A stretch of DNA of 64,000 nucleotides from JAJDNH01 sp964552395 (GCA_964552395.1 CAZKGM010000010.1:1-64000), one strand, 5' to 3'; counted from the stretch's first letter, positions 8,176 through 17,446 are shown. The notes: generated by a model from the letters alone, not told the origin. Numbers and translations: made by a program.

Positions 8176-10371
8176 ATGTGCCGTAATCTTCGACCTTTCA
8201 CCTTTCTGGCCATCGCTCTCATCTTGACAGCGGCCGCCACGCCGGCGCTTGCCTCGTTCGCAGGCACCGACGTAGTTCTCCCCTCGGTAGGGCGGGGCAC
8301 GGGAAGAGCCGAGTCCCACTGGGCGACCACTCTCTGGATCTACAACCCCAACGACGGCTCGGTGGATGTTCAGATCGCCTTCTACGAGCGCGACCGTTCC
8401 AATCTCACTCCGGCTGGCACCTACTCAGTCACCATCCAGCCCGGTGATACGGTCAAGTACGACAACGCCACCGAGACCCTTTTCGGCTTTGCGTCGAAGT
8501 TCGGGGCGATGCGCATCACCGCGAGCGATCGAGTGATCGTCAACAGCCGCATCGCCTCTACCCCGGCCGGCATGGCCGAGGGCGATTCCGTAGGCCAGTT
8601 CATGTCCGGCGTTCCGGTCGAGTTCGCCATCGCGCGCGGCGAGAGCACCGACCTCCTCGGCGTCTATCAGACCACGCCCTTGGACAACTCCGAGCTCCGC
8701 TACAACTTCGGCTTCGTCGAAGTTGCCGGCGCCTCCTGCCTGGTGCGAGTGACCGCCCGCGACGCAGACGGCTCCAACCTCGGGTCCCGGGACTTCAGTC
8801 TGGACGCAAACGAGCCAAAGCAGGTCAACCTGACCGAGCTGATCGCCGCTCCGGGAGTGCAGAACGTGCGCCTGCGGGTCGAGGTCGTGTCCGGGTCCGG
8901 CCGCGTGGTCGCCTTCGGCACCGGAATCGGCAACCGCTCAAACGACTCGTCGGTGTTCGAGATGAGCTACGCCGACAGCCTGCTCGCCTCCAACTCGAGC
9001 GGCGGCAGCGGCGACATCACGGCCGTCAACGCCGGCTCGGGTCTCTCCGGCGGCGGCACCTCCGGCGACGTCACCCTCTCCATCGCCAGCGACGGTGTCA
9101 CTTCCGGAAAAATAGCGGCCGAAACTGTCACCAGCCGCGAGATCGCCAATGGGAGCATCGCAACGATCGACCTGATGGCCGGCAGCGTGACCAGCTCTGA
9201 AATCTACGACGGGACGATTACTGGTGGCGACATTCACCTCGGCACCATCGTCCCGAACCGCCTCTCGGCCCTCGGTTCCAGCGCCGGACAGGTGCTGACC
9301 TCCACGGGAACCGACGTTGCCTGGCAGGACCCTGCTGGAGGAGGCCTCACCCTGCCGTACTCGGGGTCAGGCTCGACGTCCGGCTCCACACCCCTCTTCG
9401 ATCTCATGAACACTGGCAGCGGCCGCGGGATCACGGCTACAACGGGATCCGAGACTGCGATCTGGGGCGCGGCGGCCAGCGGGACGGGCGTCTACGGCTC
9501 CAGCAGCAGCGGCTACGGGCTCAGCGGCCACAGCATCACCGGCACCGGCGTCTACGCAGCAACGGCCAGCACCGCGTCCTACGCCAAGGCGGTAGACGCG
9601 GTCGTCACATCCACGTCCCCGGGAGGATATTCGGCAGCCGTTCGAGGAGCCAACATGGGAACCCTCGGTAGTGGCATCGGTGTGTGGGGAAGCCAGAACG
9701 GCACCGGCTGGGGCGTGTACGGGACCGCAACGTCTGGGTCGGGGGTCTTCGGCTTTGCGACTGGCACCAGCGGTGTCAACTACGGCGTGTACGGTACAAG
9801 CAGCTCGTCGTCCGGATACGCCGGGTACTTCGTCGGGAACGTCCACGTTACCGGCACGCTTTCGAAATCCGCCGGCTCCTTCAAGATCGACCACCCTCTC
9901 GACCCCGCGCACAAGTACCTGTCGCACTCTTTCGTCGAGTCGCCGGACATGAAGAACGTGTACGACGGCGTGGTAGTGCTGGATGACCAGGGTACCGCCT
10001 GGGTCGATCTTCCAGGGTACTTCGAGGCGCTCAACCGCGACTTCCGTTACCAGCTCACCGCAATCGGAGCACCCGGTCCCAACCTCTACATCGCCGACAA
10101 GATCGCCGGTAACCGGTTCAGGATAGCCGGCGGATCGCCGGGAATGGAGGTTTCCTGGCAGGTGACCGGCGTCCGCCACGATGCGTACGCGGAGGCCCAT
10201 CGTATCCCGGTAGAGGAGGAGAAGCCTGTGGCAGAACAGGGCACCTACCTGCACCCGGAGCTCCACGGTCAGCCGGCGGAGCGCGGGCTCGACTGGGCCC
10301 ACCTCAACCCCCAGCAGATACAGGGCGTGACAGACCAGGGCCTGTCTGGAGACCGTCCCACACAGCACTGA
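8176..10371 (+). CDS. Large secreted fibre-like surface protein
   Basis: 731-residue secreted protein of unknown function. A signal peptide (MCRNLRPFTFLAIALILTA.. to ALASFAG) is obvious and a strong AAGGAGG precedes the ATG by 6 nt. Residues about 27-265 form a beta-rich domain (VVLPSVGRGTGRAESHWATT, NPNDGSVDVQIAFYE) seen in other secreted bacterial proteins. Next come Gly/Ser/Thr-rich, low-complexity repeats resembling phage tail-fibre or adhesin shafts: 'SGLSGGGTSGDVTLSIAS', a run of (T/S)S-x-E-I units around 315-345, and repeated GVYG/GVWG/GVFG units around 420-555. The C-terminal domain begins near 565 (SAGSFKIDHPLDPAHKYLSH, SFVESPDMKNVYDGVVVLD), a motif I associate with surface proteins of uncultured bacteria. 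A trimeric adhesin-like shaft is an inference. Strong terminator downstream; monocistronic. Confidence 0.8.
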   Translation: MCRNLRPFTFLAIALILTAAATPALASFAGTDVVLPSVGRGTGRAESHWATTLWIYNPNDGSVDVQIAFYERDRSNLTPAGTYSVTIQPGDTVKYDNATETLFGFASKFGAMRITASDRVIVNSRIASTPAGMAEGDSVGQFMSGVPVEFAIARGESTDLLGVYQTTPLDNSELRYNFGFVEVAGASCLVRVTARDADGSNLGSRDFSLDANEPKQVNLTELIAAPGVQNVRLRVEVVSGSGRVVAFGTGIGNRSNDSSVFEMSYADSLLASNSSGGSGDITAVNAGSGLSGGGTSGDVTLSIASDGVTSGKIAAETVTSREIANGSIATIDLMAGSVTSSEIYDGTITGGDIHLGTIVPNRLSALGSSAGQVLTSTGTDVAWQDPAGGGLTLPYSGSGSTSGSTPLFDLMNTGSGRGITATTGSETAIWGAAASGTGVYGSSSSGYGLSGHSITGTGVYAATASTASYAKAVDAVVTSTSPGGYSAAVRGANMGTLGSGIGVWGSQNGTGWGVYGTATSGSGVFGFATGTSGVNYGVYGTSSSSSGYAGYFVGNVHVTGTLSKSAGSFKIDHPLDPAHKYLSHSFVESPDMKNVYDGVVVLDDQGTAWVDLPGYFEALNRDFRYQLTAIGAPGPNLYIADKIAGNRFRIAGGSPGMEVSWQVTGVRHDAYAEAHRIPVEEEKPVAEQGTYLHPELHGQPAERGLDWAHLNPQQIQGVTDQGLSGDRPTQH

Positions 10372-10396
10372 AGGGCGCCTCCTCGCGGTACCGAAG

Positions 10397-10431
10397 AGCT
10401 CTGCGGGGCGGCGGTGCCGCCCCGCAGAGCT
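10397..10431 (+). terminator. Strong hairpin terminator
   Basis: Perfect 16-bp stem AGCTCTGCGGGGCGGC / GCCGCCCCGCAGAGCT around a GGT loop, 25 nt after the stop of the secreted protein. The tail (TCTCCGATT) is only partly U-rich. Being symmetric it could also stop transcription coming from the right. Confidence 0.65.
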
Positions 10432-10574
10432 TCTCCGATTGGCAGCCGCAACCTGCCAGCAAACGCTGGCCGACGGCACGGCAGCGACGCACGGAGCCGA
10501 GCCTGACGTCGGACAACGCCGGACCGGCGAGCGGGGCGGCAGCTCGGGATTTGGAGCTTGCAGCAAGCCGGGCT

Positions 10575-12056
10575 TTACCGCCTGGGTCGCACCCTGGCGT
10601 TGTCGACCACCGTCGAGGTCAGGTAGGGACCGGGCACCAGGCGCTCGAGCAGCGGCACGCCGCAGGTGAAGTGCTGCGTCGTTTCGCCGGACTGAACGAA
10701 GCTGCCATTGTCATCGGTGTACGCAGCCACGGTCTGCCACGGTGGCGGAACCCCCGTCCTGCGGCCCAGCTCGATGTCGTACAGGACTCGTGAACGCAGT
10801 TGGCCAGACAATCGGAGGTACTCGCCGAACGGCCTCAGGTCGAGGTCTCCCACAACCACGCCACCCTCGCCGGCGGCCAGGCCGTCGGCTGCAGCGAGCG
10901 CCCGGAGCGGCGGCGAGACCTCGTGCCGGAAACGGCCGAGCTGCGGCACCACGACCCACGCCGAGGTGGTGATCGCGAGTGCAACCAACGGCACAGCCGC
11001 CCGCCTGGAAACGTTCGCCAGGCCGATGACCACCAGGCCACTCGAGAGAGCGAGGAACGGTAGCCAGTACCTGGGCTCCACGGGGTCCAGGAACATCGCC
11101 AGCATGAGGAGGCTCGGCGCCACGGTTCCGGCGAGGAGAGCCCAGGCGCCGGCATCCTTGTGGCGGGCCAGCACGTGGGCGCCGACGGCGGCGGCGATCA
11201 GCCATGCAAGAGCCGCCAGCGGGTAGACAAGCGTGCGCGCCAGGCCCGAGGCGGCAAAGGAGCCCGCCGCCCTCGCCATCACAGCACCCTGGTAGATGGA
11301 CTGCAGGTGAACGGACTGCAGCAGGAGGCCCGGACCCTTCGCCGCCACTAGCAGGCCGGCGACTCCGGCAGCCCCACACAGCGTCGCCGGCCCGAGGAGG
11401 GCCGTGCGGTCGGCACCGCGACGCCAGGCCACGATCAGAGGGCCCGCCAGCAGCACCGCATGTTGGGGCCTCAGGAGCACGGTCAGACCAGCCAGCAGGG
11501 AGCCGGCGGCGATCTTGCCGCGGCCCGCTCGCGAATCCAGCCAGCATGCGATCGCCGCGATGAGGACCGCCACCGCGGGTGTGTCCGAGAACGCTCGCCC
11601 CGAGAGCACCCACACCCCAGGCAGGAACAGGAACAGCAACGCCGCCGCCACCGCCAGCTCCCTGCGCAGCCACAGTCCCCACAGCATGATCAGCGGAACC
11701 ACCGTCGCCGTGGACAGAACCAGGCTCGCCAGCTGTAGCGAGCGGGCGGCCGGCACTCCGCACGCGTGCACTCCCTTGCCGATCAGGATCCACAGCGGGA
11801 ACCACGGCGGGTGCGGACGCCCCCACTCGATGTCGAAGCTGATGACCGACGACGCGAACTCCGCCTCGTCTTGGTGCCAGATGGAGGCGGGAAGCGCCGC
11901 CATTCGGCTGGCCAGCACCACTGCCAGGAGCACCGCGAGCAGCAGCGCCGACAACCAGCGCGAGTGGGGACTTGCGGCACCGGGCTGCGGCGCCCACCAC
12001 GGGACATCCGTTTTCGCTCTCGCGGGCTTCTCTTGCTTCGTGTTCATCCGCGCCAT
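10575..12056 (-). CDS. GT39/ArnT-like integral membrane glycosyltransferase
   Basis: 493-residue polytopic membrane protein of the dolichyl/polyprenyl-phosphate mannosyltransferase (GT-C fold) type. It has a short basic cytosolic N-terminus, a first membrane helix (about 35-55) and then the acidic external loop 'IWHQDEAEFASSVISFDIEWG', where the DE pair matches the catalytic loop of GT-C enzymes. Eight to ten further helices and a C-terminal soluble tail of about 110 residues follow. It would transfer a sugar from a polyprenyl-phosphate carrier outside the membrane; acceptor and sugar are unknown. A second in-frame ATG lies nine bases in (12047). A perfect 10-bp inverted repeat sits just upstream of the start. 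Its neighbours are not glycan genes, so its pathway is not evident. Confidence 0.72.
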   Translation of the reverse strand: MARMNTKQEKPARAKTDVPWWAPQPGAASPHSRWLSALLLAVLLAVVLASRMAALPASIWHQDEAEFASSVISFDIEWGRPHPPWFPLWILIGKGVHACGVPAARSLQLASLVLSTATVVPLIMLWGLWLRRELAVAAALLFLFLPGVWVLSGRAFSDTPAVAVLIAAIACWLDSRAGRGKIAAGSLLAGLTVLLRPQHAVLLAGPLIVAWRRGADRTALLGPATLCGAAGVAGLLVAAKGPGLLLQSVHLQSIYQGAVMARAAGSFAASGLARTLVYPLAALAWLIAAAVGAHVLARHKDAGAWALLAGTVAPSLLMLAMFLDPVEPRYWLPFLALSSGLVVIGLANVSRRAAVPLVALAITTSAWVVVPQLGRFRHEVSPPLRALAAADGLAAGEGGVVVGDLDLRPFGEYLRLSGQLRSRVLYDIELGRRTGVPPPWQTVAAYTDDNGSFVQSGETTQHFTCGVPLLERLVPGPYLTSTVVDNARVRPRR

Positions 12057-12068
12057 GGTAACGCCGCC

Positions 12069-12091
12069 AGCGATTCGCTGCGCGAATCGCT
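12069..12091. promoter_or_regulatory. Perfect inverted repeat upstream of the GT39-like gene
   Basis: AGCGATTCGC, a TGC loop, then GCGAATCGCT: a 10-bp perfect stem ending 13 nt before the ATG at 12056. It could be an operator or an RNA hairpin in the leader. Confidence 0.4.
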
Positions 12092-12140
12092 ATGGATGAG
12101 TCGGGGAACCCCCGTGTCCGGCGTCCTGAATGGGTGGTGG

Positions 12141-12180
12141 AACCTAATCACCTAACAACTTAATCACTTAGTCACTTCTT
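12141..12180. repeat. Degenerate TCAC/TAA tandem tract
   Basis: Short, AT-richer tract made of units such as CTAATCAC, TTAATCACTTAG and TCACTTC between the GT39-like gene and the PEP-binding protein gene. It resembles the pyrimidine-rich tandems at 20250-20330 and 23641-23890. Confidence 0.45.
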
Positions 12181-12195
12181 GGTGGGCAGGGCTTC

Positions 12196-14487
12196 CTACT
12201 TCACCCATCCCAGCGCCCGCTCCGCTTCGCCGTCCATGACGACGTGAAGGAGACGGCCGGCCGCCACCTCGGGCACGTGAATCAGGTGCACCACCCCCTC
12301 CATGTCGGCGAACTGGGGAAGCATCAGCCCGAGCGAGTTGTCCGCATCGTCGAGAAAGGCCTCGTTCCAGACCACCTCCGGGTCATCCGGATAGAGTGGC
12401 AGGTAGTAGATCGACGACTCGACGAGATCTTGGAAGAAGTGGGTGCCGAAGGAGACGTCCGGCAGGTAGGACCCCCGCTGACGTGCGATCTCGACCAGCA
12501 GCGAGGTGTGGCAGATGTCGGCGTAGGTGACGGGAACACCGAGCCGAATGTCGCCGCGGCTTCCCCAGCGGCCGGGCCCCATGAGAATGAAACGGCGCTC
12601 GGGAAGGGCGCTGTTGAGCGCCCCCACCACGTCCGCCACCCGCCGCATTGCCGCCTCCGAGGGCATGGTCTCGTAGTCCCGCGGATCCACCAGGACGATC
12701 CACTCGAGGTCCCGGAGCTGGCAGGTCTGGACGTAGCGGTTGGCGGTGAACACCGTGTCACTGTCAGGGACATCACCCGGAACCGCCACCCGGCGCACCG
12801 CCAGACTGTGACTCAGCGCCCGGCACTGGAGGAGGTAGAGGTCGCTGCCGTCGTGGGCGAACTCCACGTCCACCGGTTCGCCCAGTCCCCCCTCGAGGAT
12901 GTCGAGCATCTTCTTCAGCTCGGCGGCGAAGCCGGACCGGAGCAGCCCGTCACAGGTAATCACGAGCTCGTCCGGCTCGAACTGCGCCATGATCCCTATC
13001 AGGGGCAGGATCTGGCGGTCGCGGTAGATGGAGAACACCTTGCCGGTCATCGGCAGCTGGCGGCCGACGCGGGCCATCAGGTCCACCAGCGGCACCGAGT
13101 CGAACTGGCCCGCGCGCAGGTCGACGACGTCGACCGTGTGCTGGGAGTACCTGTAGACCTCCTCAGGCTGCTGTGTCGCCCGCAGCGTCGGCTGCTCCAG
13201 AGCGACCAGCACCGGGTAGTCGTCGCCGGTGCGGTCGACCGCCCTGGTGCCGAGGCCGACGACGATCCTCGCCATGCCGTCCGTGCGCCGGATTCGCGAG
13301 GCCCAACGCATCTCGCAGCGCGAGAAAGCAACGCCGGCGAATACCGGCAGAACGATCCCTGCCACCTCGGGCCCGACGACCTCCTGGATGAGGATCCCCA
13401 TCAGCTCCTGGAAGTCGAGCAGCCCCCTCTCCCGCCGGTACTCGATCGGGTCGGGGCCGAAGATCGAGGCATAGATCTCGGCGATTGCGCTCTCCAGCAT
13501 CTCGAGCCGCTGCTTGTTCGTGCCCTTGTTCGAGATGAAGAGGCTCTTGTACTTGCCGGAGAAGGCGTGCCCGATGCGGTCCTCGAGCAGGCTCGAGGAC
13601 CGTACGACGAGCGGCCGATCACGCACCTCATCGAGCAGGGCCTTCAAACCGTCGTGCAACGTCGGCGGGAACTCGCCGCTCTTGAACAGACGCTGCACCA
13701 GCGGGTACTCGTCGCGGACCTCTTCACGCGGCCGGTACTTGACGTTGATGAGCTCCTCGAGACCGTTGTGCTCGATGAACTCGAGGATTCCGTTAGCCGG
13801 CACGAAGAACGATCTCGGGACGCAGAACTGGCCCGAGAAGCGCCCCTCACGCTGCGCGCGGCTCAGGATCGAGGATGCCAGGATGAGACCCGCCGCCTTG
13901 CCTCCCAGCCGGCCCTGGTTGCCGGCCGTGGGCACCGTGTGGTCGAGCACGTCGGCAAAGTCGCGAACGCGGATAAACTGCTTGGCCACCGAGATGAAGT
14001 CGAGCTGATCGGTCAACAGCCGCCGCACCAGCGAGGCCCGGGTTCCAATGACGTCCTCGCGCGGCTCGGCCCCCTCACCTGGAGCGAAGTCGAGGAACTC
14101 ACGGATCTTCGCTCGCAGGTCGACAAGTGGCGACTCGAAGTCCTCGGCGAATCGTGAGACCTCGTACGCCAGGTGCCGCTTCTCGGTGATCCGGATCGCG
14201 GCCGAGATCTGCTCCGGGCTGAGGTGGCGCTCCGCATGCTGCAGCGCGAGATCATACAGTGTTGCGCTGGAGCCTCCCGGTACCTGCCGCAGCGGCCGGT
14301 TCGGATCGTCATCATGCCGGACGACACCCAGCCTCAGAAGCCCCGCGACCTCGTCGTCCAGTGCATCGAGGTCGAGTAGACCCTGCCGATGCATGTCGAC
14401 CAGGAGCTTGCGACAAACGCGCTGTGCAAGCTCCGGCCGACGACGCTTGAGATCGTCGAACTGCTCCCGCCAACCCGCTTCGGTCAC
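12196..14487 (-). CDS. PEP/pyruvate-binding (PPDK N-terminal-like) protein without swivelling domain
   Basis: 763-residue protein of the PEP synthase/pyruvate phosphate dikinase nucleotide-binding superfamily. The ATP-grasp-like region spans about 200-560: 'GGKAAGLILASSILSRA', 'FCVPRSFFVPANGILEF', 'LVVRSSSLLEDRIGHAFSG' (the conserved VRSS...ED..SFAG-type signature of PPDK_N) and 'VDVEFAHDGSDLYLLQCRA' closing the domain. No phospho-His (T-H-S/A) swivelling domain or TIM-barrel PEP domain is present. An N-terminal helical extension (1-190) and a C-terminal domain of about 180 residues (TVFTANRYVQTCQLRDLEWI, LMGPGRWGSRGDIRLGVPV) take their place. I cannot assign a substrate; it may be a dikinase-like phosphotransferase acting with another protein. 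Start is a GTG without a strong ribosome-binding site. It lies 75 nt downstream of the Gld-type ABC operon on the same strand. Confidence 0.78.
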   Translation of the reverse strand: MTEAGWREQFDDLKRRRPELAQRVCRKLLVDMHRQGLLDLDALDDEVAGLLRLGVVRHDDDPNRPLRQVPGGSSATLYDLALQHAERHLSPEQISAAIRITEKRHLAYEVSRFAEDFESPLVDLRAKIREFLDFAPGEGAEPREDVIGTRASLVRRLLTDQLDFISVAKQFIRVRDFADVLDHTVPTAGNQGRLGGKAAGLILASSILSRAQREGRFSGQFCVPRSFFVPANGILEFIEHNGLEELINVKYRPREEVRDEYPLVQRLFKSGEFPPTLHDGLKALLDEVRDRPLVVRSSSLLEDRIGHAFSGKYKSLFISNKGTNKQRLEMLESAIAEIYASIFGPDPIEYRRERGLLDFQELMGILIQEVVGPEVAGIVLPVFAGVAFSRCEMRWASRIRRTDGMARIVVGLGTRAVDRTGDDYPVLVALEQPTLRATQQPEEVYRYSQHTVDVVDLRAGQFDSVPLVDLMARVGRQLPMTGKVFSIYRDRQILPLIGIMAQFEPDELVITCDGLLRSGFAAELKKMLDILEGGLGEPVDVEFAHDGSDLYLLQCRALSHSLAVRRVAVPGDVPDSDTVFTANRYVQTCQLRDLEWIVLVDPRDYETMPSEAAMRRVADVVGALNSALPERRFILMGPGRWGSRGDIRLGVPVTYADICHTSLLVEIARQRGSYLPDVSFGTHFFQDLVESSIYYLPLYPDDPEVVWNEAFLDDADNSLGLMLPQFADMEGVVHLIHVPEVAAGRLLHVVMDGEAERALGWVK

Positions 14488-14537
14488 GCCACACCCGTCT
14501 GCCGGCCCAGCCGGCCGCGCCGCATCATGGCCGCATG

Positions 14538-14570
14538 TTAACCCGGATCATTCACTCGCGAGCTACTTCT
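14538..14570 (-). repeat. 33-nt dispersed repeat, copy 2
   Basis: Second copy of the CGAGTGAATGATSCGGGYTA repeat. The TAG stop of the DUF4340 gene (14563-14565) falls inside the repeat's left extension, so the element forms the end of that gene. Confidence 0.7.
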
Positions 14571-15957
14571 TGGACGTTGGCGTCGCGGTCGCCGCCGGGG
14601 TCGGCGTCGGCGGCGTGGCGAGCTCGTCGAGGTTGCCGAGCAGTTGATCGACCTTGAACGCCTCAACGCTCATCACCATCGGGCGAGCGTCAACCGTCAC
14701 CAGCGCCCTGCCGCCGGCAGCCAGCGGCGGGTAGAACATGTAGGTGACCTTCTGCGCCTTGGCGCCCTTGTCATCCTTGGCGCTGCCGCCAGCCGACAGG
14801 GTCAGCGTGATGCGGCCGCGTTCGGCCATCGTTGGCTTGACGAGGTCGAACGCCTCGGCCTCGAGCCCGGACAGCTTCGACAGGCGCCCGAGCGCCGCGG
14901 TCGAGTTGGCGTCCTTACCGTCGGCAAGCTTCCAGACGCCGGCATCACGCTTGAGATCAACCTGGTTCTTGCCGTCGGTGAAAGATGCCTCCTCGACATC
15001 CCAGGCGTCGAACGGGTAGACCTTCTTCGACCGCCACAGGACGGGCGCCTTGCCCAGCGCCACCTCGGCCTGGTCGCTGACCCAGAATAGGTCCTTGCCG
15101 TCGCGCCGGCAGGCAACGCGCCTCTTGCCATCGACCTCCTTGATGACGCCGAAATCGAGCTCGACCGGTCCCTTGCCTTCGGTCCGTACCAGGGTCACGT
15201 CGTAGCGCGGGTGGTCGAGGCCGAGCTTGGCGAGGTCGCTGCCGGCATCCAGAAACTCCTGGACCTTGAGCTCGTTGAGATCCGAGATCACGTTCCGCAC
15301 CTGGTCCCGGTCGGCGAGGTCCTTGACGGGCTCCAGGAGCTCCCAGTGCTCGCCCTTGCGCACCGCCTGTACCCGTCCGGTCGGCCGCTTCACCTCCAGC
15401 GACGCCACCTGGTCGGCGAAGAGGTTGACGACCTTGTGCGACCGCCAGCCGTCCAGGGGCTTGTCGAGATCCGAGGTGAAGTACCCGGGACAGAGCAGGA
15501 TGCGGCCGTCGCCGAGGCTCACCGCCCGGTTGGAGCCAAGAGCCGCCTTGCCTCCCACGTCGAGCTTCGTCTTGCCGCCATTCTTGGTCCGGAGCACGAC
15601 CGACATCTCGGGCTTGTCGAGCTTGTACTCCGCTGGCTTGACCTCGCCCGGCGCCAGCGAGCGGTCGATCTTGAGGCCGGAGAGCGCGGTCAGCAGGGAG
15701 CCGACTGCGGTGTCGTCGGCCGCGAACTGGATCGGCTTGACGAGGCGCCAGTGGTCGTCCTGCTTCTCGAGCTGGAAGCTGCCGTGGCTGTTGGTGATGT
15801 CAAGGCCGACGACATCGTCCCGCTTGATGCTCGCAAGCACCTTGTCCGACCGTTCCTTGACCTGTTCGCTGGTGGGGAGGTGCCGCTCGTAGAAGAAGAT
15901 GAAGGCTCCCACCGCAACCACCACCAGGGTCAGAACGAGAAGTCGTCCGCTGCGCAT
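14563..15957 (-). CDS. DUF4340 membrane-anchored protein
   Basis: 464-residue protein with one N-terminal membrane helix (about 5-23, LLVLTLVVVAVGAFIFFYE) and a large extracytoplasmic part made of repeated DUF4340 modules: 'VVGLDITNSHGSFQLEKQDD', 'WRLVKPIQFAADDTAVGSLL', later 'QVASLEVKRPTGRVQAVRKG', 'WELLEPVKDLADRDQVRNVI', and a third at about 345-385. A Thr/Pro-rich tail (TPPTPTPAATATPTSKK) ends it. AGGAGG precedes the ATG. It is the last gene of the GldA-GldF-GldG-DUF4340 operon, a combination common in Deltaproteobacteria, Acidobacteria and others. The family is thought to work with the ABC transporter at the envelope, but its exact role is unknown. Confidence 0.88.
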   Translation of the reverse strand: MRSGRLLVLTLVVVAVGAFIFFYERHLPTSEQVKERSDKVLASIKRDDVVGLDITNSHGSFQLEKQDDHWRLVKPIQFAADDTAVGSLLTALSGLKIDRSLAPGEVKPAEYKLDKPEMSVVLRTKNGGKTKLDVGGKAALGSNRAVSLGDGRILLCPGYFTSDLDKPLDGWRSHKVVNLFADQVASLEVKRPTGRVQAVRKGEHWELLEPVKDLADRDQVRNVISDLNELKVQEFLDAGSDLAKLGLDHPRYDVTLVRTEGKGPVELDFGVIKEVDGKRRVACRRDGKDLFWVSDQAEVALGKAPVLWRSKKVYPFDAWDVEEASFTDGKNQVDLKRDAGVWKLADGKDANSTAALGRLSKLSGLEAEAFDLVKPTMAERGRITLTLSAGGSAKDDKGAKAQKVTYMFYPPLAAGGRALVTVDARPMVMSVEAFKVDQLLGNLDELATPPTPTPAATATPTSKK

Positions 15958-15966
15958 CGCAACCTC

Positions 15967-17442
15967 CTAGTGGCGGCGCCGCCGCCACACGAACACGCCG
16001 ATGATGATGGCGAGCCCGGGCATGCCGATGAGAGAAATGAGGAGGATCGTCCGCAGCTGCTGGCTCGACAGGAACAGGCTCACCTGCTCGACCGCCCGTG
16101 GCGGGATGCCGATCGACTGCTCCCTCTTGGCGAGCCAGTTGAAGCTGTTGAGGGCGAGCGTCAGGTTGCCGGCGTTGGAGACCTGGCCGTCGGTCAGGAA
16201 ATCGGAGTCTCCGAAGACCACGAGGCGGAAGCCGTTGTCCTTCTTGGCATCCGCCTTGGCGGCGTCGGCCGCCTTGGTCGAGGTGCCCTGGACAGCCACC
16301 GCGACCGCCACCGGCCCTGCGATGTCGTTGCTGTCCTTTGCGACCGGTTTGCCGGCCAGCAGCTGCTTGAGGTCGGTCTCCCCCCAACCGGATGCTGTGG
16401 TCTTGACGAGCTCGGTGGAGGTCCACCCACTGCCGGGGAGTGCCTTGAGCGAGCGCGTGACTGGGAACAGGACCGCCATCCCCTGCAGACCGTCGGTGAT
16501 CGGGTGCGAGGTGAAGTCCGTCAGGTAGACCGCCGACAGGTCGAAGAATGGCAGCCGGCGAGAGGGGTCGACGACGAGATCGTCGTCCACCCGGACCCCG
16601 TGCTTGACGAGGAAGCCCTCGAGACGCGTGGAGGTCATGCCGCCGTCGCGCTGGATCAATGGGTCGAGGCACACCAGCAGGCGGCCGCCGCTATCGAGGT
16701 ACTTGCCGAGAACTGTGAGCTCGTTCTCGGCATACGGCGCGGTCGGACCGATGATGGCGAGGACGTCGGCGTCATCGGGCACCTTGCCCGACAGCAGCGA
16801 GGTATCGGCCACCTGCATGTCCTCTCGCTTGATCGCCTGGTCGACGGAGGCCAGCGAACGTCCCTGGGTGCCACCCGCGATCGATGCCTCGCCGTGCCCG
16901 GTGACGAAGTACACCTTCGGCACGTGCGGCGATACCAGCGACAGGATGGCGGCGGTGAACTGCTCCTCGCCCTTGAACGCCTTGAGCTTGGGGGCGCCGC
17001 CCATCTGCATCCCGGAGTAGTCGTAGTCGGCCATCTGGTCCGAGGTGACGTACTTGGTGCGGTCGCCGACCGCGAACACCACGGTGTTCGCGACCGAGAT
17101 CTTGAACTGCTGCGCCAGCTGCCGGGTCTTGAGCGGCTCCTTGTCCGGATCGATGTACTCGACGTGAATCTTGGGGGAGGCCGACCCGTAGCGCCCGAGC
17201 AGCTCGTGCACCTGGTCGTAGAGCTTGGACGACGGGGTCATGAAAACCACGACCCGTACGTCGTCCTTGAGGCCCTTGACGATGTTGAGAGACTTCTGCG
17301 ACAGCGTGTAGAGGTGGGACCCCGTCCAGTCGAAGCGGTGCCAGTGGCGGGCGCCGAGCCAGTTGACCATCACTGCCAGAGCGATCACCAGGAGGACGCC
17401 GACGATCCCGGTTGCCGTGTAGCGGACTGCCTGCTTCCTCAC
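15967..17442 (-). CDS. gldG: GldG-family ABC-associated membrane protein
   Basis: 491-residue auxiliary component of a Gld-type ABC system. N-terminal membrane helix at about 9-29, then an extracytoplasmic domain with the GldG/ABC_transp_aux pattern: 'HLYTLSQKSLNIVKGLKDDV', 'EYIDPDKEPLKTRQLAQQF', 'VYFVTGHGEASI', and 'LDSGGRLLVCLDPLI'. A second helix (ILLISLIGMPGLAIIIGVFVW) and an RRRRH tail end the protein. The GTG start at 17442 lies just after the stop of the permease gene and is served by GGAGG; the competing ATG is in another frame and hits TGA at once. In Bacteroidetes the homologues support gliding; gliding is not implied here because the genes occur widely in non-gliding bacteria. Confidence 0.88.
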   Translation of the reverse strand: MRKQAVRYTATGIVGVLLVIALAVMVNWLGARHWHRFDWTGSHLYTLSQKSLNIVKGLKDDVRVVVFMTPSSKLYDQVHELLGRYGSASPKIHVEYIDPDKEPLKTRQLAQQFKISVANTVVFAVGDRTKYVTSDQMADYDYSGMQMGGAPKLKAFKGEEQFTAAILSLVSPHVPKVYFVTGHGEASIAGGTQGRSLASVDQAIKREDMQVADTSLLSGKVPDDADVLAIIGPTAPYAENELTVLGKYLDSGGRLLVCLDPLIQRDGGMTSTRLEGFLVKHGVRVDDDLVVDPSRRLPFFDLSAVYLTDFTSHPITDGLQGMAVLFPVTRSLKALPGSGWTSTELVKTTASGWGETDLKQLLAGKPVAKDSNDIAGPVAVAVAVQGTSTKAADAAKADAKKDNGFRLVVFGDSDFLTDGQVSNAGNLTLALNSFNWLAKREQSIGIPPRAVEQVSLFLSSQQLRTILLISLIGMPGLAIIIGVFVWRRRRH

Positions 17443-17446
17443 CTCA

